43,141 nucleotides of DNA. It comes from a virus. The stretch lies in IMG/VR virus record IMGVR_UViG_3300035698_026535, positions 1-43,141 of that record; one strand, given 5' to 3'. Position 1 is the stretch's first letter. The number at the start of each line of letters is the position of its first letter. A program made the translations under genes and the position numbers. Below, in pieces: positions 15,464 through 23,932 of the stretch. The notes under the pieces are model-generated. The model made no database searches. It was given only the letters and a program-made list of their open reading frames with translations, and was not told the origin of the DNA.

Positions 15464-16471
15464 TTACTCCTGATGACTTTCACTCGCTAATAAGCAGCCT
15501 TTAGCCACTGAAAAAATATGATCTGGAGCTAATTTTACTTTTCCAATTTCAATAGGAAAATCTATTGTTTCTAATGTTTTATTGAAAAAATCTATGAAAC
15601 CTTTAGGAGAAGCTGTTCCGCCAGCTATTACAACATCAACTGGTTTGCCAGGATTGGCTTTGGTTCCAGCTTCCTCAATTCCTTGTTTGATTCCTTGAAG
15701 AGCTTTTTCAATCATAATTTGATAGTTATATGCAATTGCTCTCTCAATAGAACTTTGAGGTTCTTTAGAAAGATCAATATCTTTCTTAGCTGTATTGATA
15801 TACGCTACCGTTTCGCCAGTATGTCGAGCTGCTTCTTCGTCAACCCAATCTCCGGCCCTAGTTAAAGAAAACTCTACAACTGGAACAGCATACATTGAAT
15901 AACAACAATTAATCATACCCGCTCCAAACGAAATTGCTATACCAGTTCTATTTTCTTTTTGTAACTCAGAAAATACTAAAGCTTGTGCTTCTTTTATAGG
16001 AAAAGCTTTAATTGATTTTCCGTCTTGTTTATAATGGTCTAAAATTGATTGAATAACTTTAGTGTGATATCCAGCATTAGTTTTAGTGTTTATTGCATCG
16101 GCTGGTACAGAGTAATAAACGATAGTTCCATCTTCTGGTATTTCTCCAATCATTGATCTAATAATAACGGCAAGGATATTAAATGCTTCTTTTTCGTTCA
16201 CCGACAAGATACCATTTCTCATTGGACGTTGATATTCTTTGCCCATAGAAAGTGCTATTTCAATAGCATTTTCTCCTAAAATAAAAGCTTCATCTTCTAC
16301 TTCAACTACAGGAGCTCCAGAATTTTTAATCATGTTAAGCATAAACGAATTAGTAATTGGAATTGTAAAAAAAGCATTGATCTCTTTCTTCATTTCTAAT
16401 TTTTTATTATTTGTTCGTGCGCAAACTATGTTATATGTGCCGATATCCAGTCCAATCCTTTTTTTTCTCAT
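15464..16471 (-). CDS. Actin-like ATPase (ParM/MreB/FtsA superfamily)
   Basis: 335 aa. The actin-fold nucleotide site is complete: phosphate-1 loop RIGLDIGTYNIVCA (5-18), phosphate-2 GIAISFGAGMINCCY (177-191) and adenosine loop VVIAGGTASPKGF (280-292). Phage actin relatives polymerise for DNA or replisome positioning, or segregate prophage plasmids; here the role (filament, DNA positioning, or soluble ATPase) is unknown. No ParR-like partner is evident beside it. The ATG at 16471 has TGGAGA 6 nt upstream. It is tightly flanked by two paralogous homing endonuclease genes, 3 nt after its stop and 30 nt before its start, which suggests the gene is the conserved target of both. Confidence 0.85.
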   Translation of the reverse strand: MRKKRIGLDIGTYNIVCARTNNKKLEMKKEINAFFTIPITNSFMLNMIKNSGAPVVEVEDEAFILGENAIEIALSMGKEYQRPMRNGILSVNEKEAFNILAVIIRSMIGEIPEDGTIVYYSVPADAINTKTNAGYHTKVIQSILDHYKQDGKSIKAFPIKEAQALVFSELQKENRTGIAISFGAGMINCCYSMYAVPVVEFSLTRAGDWVDEEAARHTGETVAYINTAKKDIDLSKEPQSSIERAIAYNYQIMIEKALQGIKQGIEEAGTKANPGKPVDVVIAGGTASPKGFIDFFNKTLETIDFPIEIGKVKLAPDHIFSVAKGCLLASESHQE

Positions 16472-16501
16472 TTGTTTTCTCCATATCTCTATATTATAGC
16501 T

Positions 16502-18175
16502 ATGAATATTAAAGATAAATTTCACCAAAATTATAAAAATAAATTATTAAGTTTCGCAGAAAGCTGTCTTAAAAGAAAAAATTACGATATTTGGGAATAT
16601 ATCATTAATAGTACTCTGTTTTTACCTAAAGATTCTAAAATATCTGAAAGAATTTACTGTGTTGGAAACAATATTACAGAGCGTCTTAAATGTCAAACTG
16701 GAGAATGTAAGAATTATTGTGCTTTTTATTCTCCTTCAAGAGGGTATACTGAACATTGCTGTAATAAGTGTGCACAGCGTGATAAGAAAGTTCAGGAAAA
16801 AATAAAACAAATATGGATAAAAAAATATGGCGTAAACCATCCTAAAAAATCACAAAAAGTAAAAGACAAATATAAAAAAACATGTATGGAAAGATATGGC
16901 GTAGAAAATACAATGCAATTACAGTCTGTTAAAGAAAAAAAAATACAAACATATATAAAAAAATATGGTGTAAATCATCCTAGTAAATCTAAAATAGTCA
17001 AAAATGAATTTAAACAGACTTGTCTAAAAAAATACGGAGTTACAAACGTATTTCAATTAAAAGAAATAAAAGAAAAAATAAAACAAACAAACTTAAAAAA
17101 ATATGGAACTGATAATTGGAATAAAGCTCATATTTTACCAGAAAGTTTGCAAAAACTAAACAATAAACAATGGCTAAAAGAACAATATAGTATAAAAAAG
17201 AAAAACTGCTTGGTAATCGGAAAAGAACTTGGCATATGTCACAAAACTGTAAATAATTATCTTCATAAATATGGAATTGAAATTTTAAAACGTAATTCAT
17301 CACAATACGAAAAAGAAATAACAAATTTTATTAATATAAAAAATATTAAAACAAATATTAGAAATATTATATCACCATATGAATTAGATATTTATTTACC
17401 AGATTATAAACTAGCAATTGAATTTGATGGACTATATTGGCATCGCAATAAAAATAAAAATTATCATTTGATAAAGACACAAATGTGTGAAGAGAAAGAA
17501 ATACAACTATTACATATATTTGAAAACGAATGGAGAAATTTAATTAAACAGGACATATGGAAAAGTATAATAAATAATAAACTATACAAAAATAAACAAA
17601 TATGTGTTAAGAAAACAGAAGTTAAAGAAATTATAGATAATTCTTTGGTTAAAGAATTTTTAGACAATAATCATTTGCAAGGTTTTATTGGAAGTAATGT
17701 AAAATTGGGTTTATTTCACAAAAATGAATTAATCAGCTTGATGACATTTAGTAAAACTAGATTTAATAAAAAATATGAGTGGGAAATAATTAAATTTTGC
17801 AATAAAAAATTTCTAAATGTAGTAGGTGGTGCTAATATGCTATATAAATATTTTGTTGATAATTATAAACCTAATAGTATAATCGGCTATGCTGATCGGA
17901 GATATAGTAATGGTAACCTATACAAGCAGTTAGAATTTAAATTCAACCATAATAGCGCTCCTAATTATTGGTACTTTAGAACACAGGACATGGTTTTGCA
18001 TCCTCGTATAAAATTTCAAAAACATAAACTTAAAAATTTATTAGAGAATTTTGATTCTGACAAGAGTGAAATAAAAAATATGTTAGCAAATGGTTATTAC
18101 AGGATTTTTGATTGTGGTAATATAGTTTTCACATCGAATAATATTGATCTCTTTTGTCGATCTCTTCTTTTATAA
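16502..18175 (+). CDS. Homing endonuclease, Vsr/EDxHD type, paralogue of the one at 13655-15460
   Basis: 557 aa with the same architecture: Cys-rich N terminus (CQTGECKNYC, CCNKC), five ~24-residue KKYGVNHP-type repeats, a helix-turn-helix-like segment GKELGICHKTVNNYLHKYGI, and the nuclease core SPYELDIYLPDYKLAIEFDG followed by YWH (from about residue 291). The C-terminal region is close to that of the paralogue (ADRRYSNGNLYKQL is identical). It has no ribosome site; TATATTATAGCT directly precedes the ATG at 16502, which lies 30 nt from the divergent actin-like start. The 3' end overlaps the convergent HNH gene by 47 nt. A TTG at 16472 is rejected because it overlaps the actin gene's ribosome site. 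Confidence 0.85.
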   Translation: MNIKDKFHQNYKNKLLSFAESCLKRKNYDIWEYIINSTLFLPKDSKISERIYCVGNNITERLKCQTGECKNYCAFYSPSRGYTEHCCNKCAQRDKKVQEKIKQIWIKKYGVNHPKKSQKVKDKYKKTCMERYGVENTMQLQSVKEKKIQTYIKKYGVNHPSKSKIVKNEFKQTCLKKYGVTNVFQLKEIKEKIKQTNLKKYGTDNWNKAHILPESLQKLNNKQWLKEQYSIKKKNCLVIGKELGICHKTVNNYLHKYGIEILKRNSSQYEKEITNFINIKNIKTNIRNIISPYELDIYLPDYKLAIEFDGLYWHRNKNKNYHLIKTQMCEEKEIQLLHIFENEWRNLIKQDIWKSIINNKLYKNKQICVKKTEVKEIIDNSLVKEFLDNNHLQGFIGSNVKLGLFHKNELISLMTFSKTRFNKKYEWEIIKFCNKKFLNVVGGANMLYKYFVDNYKPNSIIGYADRRYSNGNLYKQLEFKFNHNSAPNYWYFRTQDMVLHPRIKFQKHKLKNLLENFDSDKSEIKNMLANGYYRIFDCGNIVFTSNNIDLFCRSLLL

Positions 18176-18485
18176 CTTCTATAACCTGGTTGGATATATC
18201 AATAATATCTTGTTCTTCTGGGAGTTTACGAAAGTATAAATACCAGACATATTCATAAATAGCTTGAAATGTATCTGGATCTCCCAAGTGAAATAAGTTG
18301 TGATGAAGTTTACACAAAAGAACAATGTTTTTGTTAAATGAGTGAAGTTTGTATTTGCAAAACGCAACAGGGTAAACATGATGAAATCTTTCTCCTCTTT
18401 CTGGACAACAAACGCATGCTCCTTTCTGTCTATTACGAACAAAATCCTTTACTATTTTAGGTATTAACTGTCTTTTCGTTCTCAC
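18129..18485 (-). CDS. HNH endonuclease
   Basis: 118 aa. HNH fold with CVCC near residue 24-27, the catalytic His pair in RFHHVYPVAF, NIVLLCKLHHNLFHLGD supplying the N and second H, and a second CxxH arm; the two Cys pairs suggest a structural zinc. Free-standing HNH proteins in phages are often homing endonucleases. It starts with GTG at 18485 behind TATAATATATT and has no Shine-Dalgarno site. The gene overlaps the 3' end of the convergent homing endonuclease gene by 47 nt, so two nuclease genes share DNA. A packaging-associated HNH role is possible but no terminase is nearby. Confidence 0.85.
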   Translation of the reverse strand: MRTKRQLIPKIVKDFVRNRQKGACVCCPERGERFHHVYPVAFCKYKLHSFNKNIVLLCKLHHNLFHLGDPDTFQAIYEYVWYLYFRKLPEEQDIIDISNQVIEVIKEEIDKRDQYYSM

Positions 18486-18522
18486 AATATATTATAGAAT
18501 AAAACAATTTTTATATAAATTA

Positions 18523-18768
18523 TTAAACCTTTTTTCCAAATCCATGTATAACTGGAATCTCTAACTCAAACTGTTCGTCAGGAATAAAACTGGCAGATTT
18601 TTTATTAGGGATACTTTTTATTTCAGGAACACTTTCTGTATTTCCAGTAATTTTTATTTCTCCGCCCTCAATTAAAACTTTCAAATTTAAATTTATGGTT
18701 ATTTCCCCTTTTTCGGTTGTTGTTTTAATTTTTTCTATAATTTTTTGAGTATTTTTAATTGATGGCAT
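18523..18768 (-). CDS. Small protein, unknown, at the end of the sugar operon
   Basis: 81 aa: a helix (NTQKIIEKIKTTTEKG), amphipathic strands (EITINLNLKVLIEGGEIKIT) and a tail ending IPVIHGFGKKV. No motif recognised. The ATG at 18768 is set by CGGAG in the last codons of the HAD gene, whose stop is 1 nt upstream; longer starts overlap that gene. It is the last gene of the - strand sugar transcript, but nothing in it speaks for sugar metabolism. Confidence 0.65.
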   Translation of the reverse strand: MPSIKNTQKIIEKIKTTTEKGEITINLNLKVLIEGGEIKITGNTESVPEIKSIPNKKSASFIPDEQFELEIPVIHGFGKKV

Positions 18769-18769
18769 T

Positions 18770-19144
18770 TTATTTTCTCCGTTCAACCTTCTCCATTGTT
18801 TTTTTCCAATTTCCATCGAAATGAATAGCTTCGTTTCCAATATATAAATTTAGAGGAAGTTTTTCGCAAATTAATTTATCAAAATATATCTTATTCTTAC
18901 AAAGCCATTGTTCTGTTTTTTCATGCCAAGAAATATTTCGCCCTGTATATATGACAATATAATATCCTTTATTTCTCAATTTATCAAGAGCTTCTTTAGC
19001 CCCGGGAAGAGGAATAGCATCTAATCTTACTTGAAGAAAATCCTCTCCTTTTGATTCGGCGCATATAGTTCCATCTAAATCAATTCCTATCGTCAAATTC
19101 TTTTTTTCAATAATTTCAAAATCTTTTGCATATCTTTCATTCAT
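18770..19144 (-). CDS. Small HAD-family phosphatase (capsule/nonulosonate type)
   Basis: 124 aa. Motif I DLDGT (22-26) carries the nucleophile Asp and acid-base Asp; motif II is YTGRN near 67; the lysine region is LICEKLPLNLYIGNEAIHF. The size and spacing resemble capless phosphatases linked to capsule and KDN synthesis. The usual acidic motif IV (DD) reads GNE, so one metal ligand may be changed. It lies directly after a cytidylyltransferase and a NeuB-family synthase. The same trio makes CMP-KDN in Bacteroides thetaiotaomicron (phosphatase, 9-phosphate synthase, cytidylyltransferase), so removal of a sugar phosphate is the inferred task. It overlaps the preceding gene by 8 nt. Confidence 0.72.
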   Translation of the reverse strand: MNERYAKDFEIIEKKNLTIGIDLDGTICAESKGEDFLQVRLDAIPLPGAKEALDKLRNKGYYIVIYTGRNISWHEKTEQWLCKNKIYFDKLICEKLPLNLYIGNEAIHFDGNWKKTMEKVERRK

Positions 19145-19823
19145 CCCAGTAACCTTCTGATATAAGATTAAACATAATAACTTTTATTTTAGGAAAATCT
19201 TCTATCCAATCTAGTTCTTCTCCATATTTCATCTTAAATGATCCTATGTTTCCTCCATATCTACATTTCTCTGAAATTATAATATCTTTTTTTGCTATGT
19301 AAAAAGCTCCATTTTCCTGTAAAAAAGGATAATTATCTTCATTTATATCTTGTGTCATAATTCTCTTACTATCATATAATATTTGAACAATTTTGTCGGA
19401 TGTCTGGTTTATTTTCTTCCACAAAAAACCTCTGTATTGTACAGTACTTATTATAGAATCATACTTATTCATCATAGACAAAGCTTCTTTGAGATCACAA
19501 TGAGTAACATATGGGCTTGTTGGTTGTATTAATACTAGAATATCACACGAAACATTCTCTAAAAAATGAAGTATAACACTTTCGGTTGTTGACAAATGAT
19601 CTGATAGTTTATTCGGTCTATCTAAAACACGTGCTCCATATAATAATGATGTATTCTTTATTTCTTCATCTTCTGTTGATACCCATGTTTCACTTATAAG
19701 ATTACATTTCAGCGAAGATTTAATTGGATAATAAATTAATGGATATCCATTAATATCCATTATGTTTTTTCTGGGTATTCTTTTAGAACTTCCCTTTGCT
19801 GGTATTAAAGTTACTATCTTCAT
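19137..19823 (-). CDS. CMP-nonulosonate synthetase (NeuA/PseF-type cytidylyltransferase)
   Basis: 228 aa. Transfers CMP from CTP to a nonulosonic or related keto-acid sugar. The nucleotide-binding start VTLIPAKGSSKRIPRKNI (4-21) is the family signature, ILVLIQPTSPYV and the downstream GAFYIAK are also typical. Length equals bacterial NeuA catalytic domains. Start follows the NeuB-type stop by 2 nt without an own ribosome site, implying coupling. With the NeuB-like synthase and HAD phosphatase it forms a complete synthesis-dephosphorylation-activation set. It is the closest of the five cytidylyltransferases in the window to true NeuA. Sugar specificity is not visible. Confidence 0.88.
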   Translation of the reverse strand: MKIVTLIPAKGSSKRIPRKNIMDINGYPLIYYPIKSSLKCNLISETWVSTEDEEIKNTSLLYGARVLDRPNKLSDHLSTTESVILHFLENVSCDILVLIQPTSPYVTHCDLKEALSMMNKYDSIISTVQYRGFLWKKINQTSDKIVQILYDSKRIMTQDINEDNYPFLQENGAFYIAKKDIIISEKCRYGGNIGSFKMKYGEELDWIEDFPKIKVIMFNLISEGYWDE

Positions 19824-19825
19824 AT

Positions 19826-20671
19826 TTAGCGCAAACTTTTGCGTTTATCTTCTTCGCTAGGATAAACTCTAATAACTCCATCTCCTAAAGATTCTTGTAT
19901 TTCTCTAATATCCTTGCTTAATTTAATTAATCCATGAGGTTCACAGCTACTCATTTGGTCACTTCCCCAGAAAACACGATTTAAAGTTACATGCTTTTCT
20001 ACATATTCAGCTCCTAGTACAACTGCAGTTAAAGACGGAACAATACCAAAAGCATGATCAGAATATCCAATCGTACATTCAGGATATTTTTCTTTTAAAG
20101 TAATAATGCTTTTCATATTTAATTCTTTGTTTGGAGCCGGATAAGTAGAATTACAATGTAAAATAACAACTTGCTTATTTAATTCCGGAATAACATTGAT
20201 GCAACTTTCTATTTCTTCTTCAGTGGACATTCCAGTAGAAATAATAATGTCTTTTCCAGTGGACAAACAATGTTTAGCACATTTTTCTACTAATTCTAAA
20301 TCTGTAATTTTAGCTGATGGTATTTTCAAAAACGGAACATCAGGAAAATTATTAATCATAAATTCCAAAGAATCTTGATCCCAAACAGAAACAGACCAGG
20401 CAATATCCTTTTTTCTACAATATTCATCTATTTCTTTATATTCTTCTATCTCGAATTCTATTTTTTTCTTATATTCCAGATAAGTCATTTTTCCCCACGG
20501 AGTGTCTTTTTCTTTATTTTTTTGATGCTCTGGAACACATATATCAGGATTTCTTTTTTGAAACTTTACCGCCCAGCAATCACAAAAAGAAGCAATATCA
20601 ATAATTTTTTTTGCAATATCCACATCGCCGGACGCGTTAATTCCTATTTCTGCTATTAATTTAACTTTCAT
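19826..20671 (-). CDS. NeuB-family nonulosonic acid synthase lacking the SAF domain
   Basis: 281 aa. Condenses phosphoenolpyruvate with a six-carbon amino sugar or its phosphate. TIM-barrel signatures are present: LIAEIGINASGD, AVKFQKR, KIPSAKITD, VVILHCNSTYPAP, GYSDHAFG and EKHVTLNR (metal-binding His). The chain stops at SEEDKRKSLR, where full NeuB proteins continue into the ~60-residue SAF (antifreeze-like) domain that caps the partner subunit's active site. KDN-9-phosphate-type and some other synthases have altered C termini, so this may be a natural variant. AAGGAG precedes the ATG. A second NeuB with SAF is encoded at 22039-23052. Confidence 0.88.
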   Translation of the reverse strand: MKVKLIAEIGINASGDVDIAKKIIDIASFCDCWAVKFQKRNPDICVPEHQKNKEKDTPWGKMTYLEYKKKIEFEIEEYKEIDEYCRKKDIAWSVSVWDQDSLEFMINNFPDVPFLKIPSAKITDLELVEKCAKHCLSTGKDIIISTGMSTEEEIESCINVIPELNKQVVILHCNSTYPAPNKELNMKSIITLKEKYPECTIGYSDHAFGIVPSLTAVVLGAEYVEKHVTLNRVFWGSDQMSSCEPHGLIKLSKDIREIQESLGDGVIRVYPSEEDKRKSLR

Positions 20672-20688
20672 CTATAAACTCCTTATTG

Positions 20689-21987
20689 TTACACATTCTT
20701 TCTAAAAATATCTACACTTCTCTCCCCATCAAGGCAAGATTCTAAATCATTTTCCAATATTCCCTGATTAACTATTTGAAAAGCATCTTTCGCGCACAAA
20801 ATGGTATATTCAATATCTTCAACACTGTGTGCAAAAGTTATATAGATTACATTCCCCCACAAGATTCCTCTCTTAATCATTTCCTGATAAAATACGTCTT
20901 TGGCCAAAGAATTATAACTTCCATCTTTCTGAACAAATTCAATATGGTGTCTTGGAGCTTCCCCTTGTAGACTTATTTTTATTCCTATTTCATTTGCAGC
21001 AGATATAATTCCTTCATGCAACATTGAGCCTAAATCCCAAATATGACTATAGTCTTTTTCTTTGATAATACTTATTGTGGCAATAGCTGCCGATATTGAA
21101 AGTAGTTCTCCACCAAATGTTGATGAAAAGAAACAATGATTGAACTCTTGCATGATTTCTTCTTTTCCACATACGGCAGAAATAGGGAATCCATTAGCCA
21201 TAGATTTTCCCACAGTACAAAGATCTGGAATAACTCCGTATCGCTCTTGTGCTCCACCAAGAGACCATCTAAATCCCGTAACTATCTCATCAAAAATCAA
21301 AACGGTTCCATATTTAGACGTCAGTTCTTTAACTCCTTCTAGGAATCCATCCGCTGGTTTTGTTAATGCGCATGCTTCCATTATGACAGCAGCAACACTG
21401 TGCCTCTCTAGCTTTGATTCTAAATCTTTCAAGTCATTATATTTAAAGTGATGTACAAATCTTTTTAGCGACGATGGAACTCCATGGTCTCTTTCTGTAG
21501 AGGATGCATACCAATCTCCCCATCCATGGTAACCACAACAAACAATATGTTCTCTCTTTGTATAAGACCTGGCTATTCTTACTGCCCCTAGATTAGCATC
21601 GGTTCCATTCTTAGCAAACCTAACTTGTTCGGCACATGGAACACAATCAACTACTAGTTGCGCTAAATCACTTTCTAATCTTGAAGGTAATGAAAAACAC
21701 GCCCCTTTTTCCATCTGTTTAGTAACAGCGCTATTGACTCCTGTGTCACAGTGACCTAAAATAATAGGTCCCAATGCCATCGGATAATCTAGATATCCAT
21801 TACCATCATGATCATATATATAGCTTCCTCTTCCACGTTCAATAAACTTAGGATGTACTCCATCTACAAACTGATCAGGGCATTTAGACATTGTCTGTGT
21901 ACCACGAGGAATGAGAGAGAGGGCACGTAGCCATGCTCTCTTATCTGTGTCTGATGTTTTTAGCTTCTTGTTGTATTTTACTTTCAT
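20689..21987 (-). CDS. Class III aminotransferase, glutamate-1-semialdehyde mutase-like
   Basis: 432-aa PLP enzyme. Signatures include an N-terminal DHDGNGYLDYPMALG, substrate/PLP loop FAKNGTDANLGAVRIAR, CCGYHGWGDW, the Asp of LIFDEIVTGFR, and the PLP lysine in CTVGKSMANGFP. GSA mutase relatives in glycan loci transaminate sugars or keto acids rather than make tetrapyrroles, and no tetrapyrrole gene is near. The likely job is to add an amino group to a sugar precursor or to the nonulosonate. It is the central gene of a five-gene - strand operon between the two NeuB genes. AAAGGAAATGTT precedes the ATG. Substrate unknown. Confidence 0.88.
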   Translation of the reverse strand: MKVKYNKKLKTSDTDKRAWLRALSLIPRGTQTMSKCPDQFVDGVHPKFIERGRGSYIYDHDGNGYLDYPMALGPIILGHCDTGVNSAVTKQMEKGACFSLPSRLESDLAQLVVDCVPCAEQVRFAKNGTDANLGAVRIARSYTKREHIVCCGYHGWGDWYASSTERDHGVPSSLKRFVHHFKYNDLKDLESKLERHSVAAVIMEACALTKPADGFLEGVKELTSKYGTVLIFDEIVTGFRWSLGGAQERYGVIPDLCTVGKSMANGFPISAVCGKEEIMQEFNHCFFSSTFGGELLSISAAIATISIIKEKDYSHIWDLGSMLHEGIISAANEIGIKISLQGEAPRHHIEFVQKDGSYNSLAKDVFYQEMIKRGILWGNVIYITFAHSVEDIEYTILCAKDAFQIVNQGILENDLESCLDGERSVDIFRKNV

Positions 21988-22038
21988 AACATTTCCTTTT
22001 TCTTTAATAAATTCATTTTCTATTAAAAAATAATATAC

Positions 22039-23052
22039 TTAATAAATCCACTCTCTTTTAATTAATTCATCAATATAAATATGACGTTTTGCAGTTTTTC
22101 CAATTAGTTCATGGTACTCGCTTGCATGAATATATTCCTTACCGAGATAAGGTCGTTTAGTAATTAAATCATCTTTTTCTATAATTTTTCCTTTAGAAAT
22201 ATTTCTTAAAGCCACTACAGATCTAGATGCTTTAAACATCTCCTTCTCGCATTTTTGAGTAATAATGTCTTTTATTCCTAGCATTTTTTCTGCGATTCTA
22301 ATTTGATCTGTCATTTCTTTTAATTCATGTGGTTCAAGGGCGAATTTGTGATCCGGTCCAGAAAGTTTTTTATTAATAGTAATATGTTTCTCAATGCACG
22401 TTACACCCATTCCCACCGATATAATCGGAGCCAATATTCCAATTGTATGATCCGAAAATCCTACATCTATTTTAATAGCTATGTCTCTAAGAGCTTCTTT
22501 AAGAGCAAAAATTGAATTCAAATTGATTTGATTATCAGGCGTGGGATATGAAGATACACAATGCAAAACGGTAATATCTGCTGTTGGATTTTCGTCTATT
22601 ATCCAAGACAACGTTTTAATCAAATCATGCGTTTTCATCAATCCAGTAGAAAATATAATAGGTTTTTTTGTTTGCGCGACATATCGAACAAATTCTTCAT
22701 CAGTAGATTCAAACGAAGATATTTTAAATCTTTTCATTCCAAGTTCCATAAGTTCATCCACTGCTTTCAAGTCAAAAGGCGTTGACATAAACTCAATATC
22801 ACATTGGTCGCAATATTCTTTTAATGGTTTCTGCCATTCTCGTGGTAGTTCAATTGATTTTATCAAATCTGGTATTTTTTTGTATTGATCAAAATCTGGA
22901 GTATATTTCGAATATAAAGTTTCTGACGAATATGTTTGAAACTTTGCCGCGTCTATCTTAGAATTTACACATACATCTATAAGTTGTTTTGCTTGTTGAT
23001 AATTTCTATCATGATTTGCTCCAATATCTGCAATAATAAATATATTATTCAT
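22039..23052 (-). CDS. neuB: NeuB/PseI-type nonulosonic acid synthase with SAF domain
   Basis: 337 aa, full-length. Makes a nine-carbon keto acid (neuraminate, legionaminate or pseudaminate type) from PEP and a six-carbon amino sugar. Seen: FIIADIGANHD, AAKFQTY, FKISSFE, ITVLHCVSSYPTP, VGFSDHTIG and IEKHITINKKLSGPDHKFAL with the metal His. Residues ~285-337 form the SAF domain (VALRNISKGKIIEKDDLITK, then RPYLG), which in the dimer covers the neighbouring active site. KISSFE and the lack of NeuC nearby lean toward a PseI-like enzyme, but substrate type cannot be fixed by eye. It starts 2 nt after the stop of the oxidoreductase gene. Confidence 0.92.
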   Translation of the reverse strand: MNNIFIIADIGANHDRNYQQAKQLIDVCVNSKIDAAKFQTYSSETLYSKYTPDFDQYKKIPDLIKSIELPREWQKPLKEYCDQCDIEFMSTPFDLKAVDELMELGMKRFKISSFESTDEEFVRYVAQTKKPIIFSTGLMKTHDLIKTLSWIIDENPTADITVLHCVSSYPTPDNQINLNSIFALKEALRDIAIKIDVGFSDHTIGILAPIISVGMGVTCIEKHITINKKLSGPDHKFALEPHELKEMTDQIRIAEKMLGIKDIITQKCEKEMFKASRSVVALRNISKGKIIEKDDLITKRPYLGKEYIHASEYHELIGKTAKRHIYIDELIKREWIY

Positions 23053-23053
23053 T

Positions 23054-23875
23054 TCATATTCCCATAATTAATTTATTGAATTTAATTATATCGCTATATT
23101 TTGTAGGTTGTATCTTCTTATTTATAATATAGTTTAATTGATTAAAATATGATTGGTTAAAATCGTCTGGCGTTATATCAAATTTTTTATATAAATAATC
23201 ATTATAAATAATTTCACAATATCTTTTTTTATTTTTTGAAAATAGATTTAAATCAAATTTTACTATAAAGTTATTATATTTCCAAACAGCCAAACAAAAA
23301 TCTTCACAGTCTACTGTAATATCTGATATTTTCATAGTTGTATGATTACATTCATTTGGATGATGAAAAATATTATAAATATAATCAAATTCATGGCTTA
23401 CGTCTAATATAATTCCTCCACCTAGTTTTTTGTTATAGCTATAACATTCTTTGATATTTACTTCAGGTCTCCAAGACGGAAGAAAACCATGATAGACAAC
23501 ATTAATATAAATAATTCGGTTCACTTCGAATTGTAAAAAATCTACAAAATTTTTATAAAAATTAGTAAATCTTATATTATATCCAATAAATAAATTTTTG
23601 TTTTCAAAAAATTTTTCAGCTTCGTAAATTCTCTGCAAATTAGAATCAAATGATTTTTCTACTAAAAAAGATTTAGTATTAATAAACTTAGTAGCTTCAA
23701 TAATATGATAAGCAGTGGGAGTACATATTAAAGCTAAATCATACTCTTTGTTATAATTACCATTTGATTCTGGATAATCAATAGAAATTATATCATACTT
23801 CAATCCCATTTTATCCAAAACACCGGCATGTTTTTTACCAACTGATCCATATCCACAAATACATATTTTTTTCAT
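23054..23875 (-). CDS. Gfo/Idh/MocA-family sugar oxidoreductase
   Basis: 273 aa. N-terminal Rossmann motif ICICGYGSVGKKHAGVL (GxGxxG-type), then LALICTPTAYH, FLVEKSF with the conserved EK pair, GYNIRF, and GGGIILDVSHEFDYI in the substrate half, all standard for this NAD(P)-dependent family. It is shorter than the usual 330-380 aa. Relatives in legionaminic acid and capsule loci oxidise or reduce nucleotide sugars. A decayed copy of its first ~30 codons, together with its upstream region, lies at 26829-26910. Upstream of the ATG only AAAGAG is seen. Nucleotide binding is secure, substrate is unknown. Confidence 0.87.
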   Translation of the reverse strand: MKKICICGYGSVGKKHAGVLDKMGLKYDIISIDYPESNGNYNKEYDLALICTPTAYHIIEATKFINTKSFLVEKSFDSNLQRIYEAEKFFENKNLFIGYNIRFTNFYKNFVDFLQFEVNRIIYINVVYHGFLPSWRPEVNIKECYSYNKKLGGGIILDVSHEFDYIYNIFHHPNECNHTTMKISDITVDCEDFCLAVWKYNNFIVKFDLNLFSKNKKRYCEIIYNDYLYKKFDITPDDFNQSYFNQLNYIINKKIQPTKYSDIIKFNKLIMGI

Positions 23876-23932
23876 ATTATTCTCTTTGATATATTAGAGT
23901 TATTATAGGTATTTAAAATGAAATAAAATTAG

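Noticed and set aside
20375-20659. Hydrophobic 94-codon frame on the + strand (possible membrane protein)
   Set aside because: Antisense to the NeuB-type gene; A+T-rich shadow frames are rich in Phe/Ile and mimic membrane segments.
20689-21987. Aminotransferase as a tetrapyrrole gene (hemL)
   Set aside because: Sequence resembles glutamate-1-semialdehyde mutase, but it sits between two NeuB genes with no other tetrapyrrole gene, so a sugar role is far more likely.
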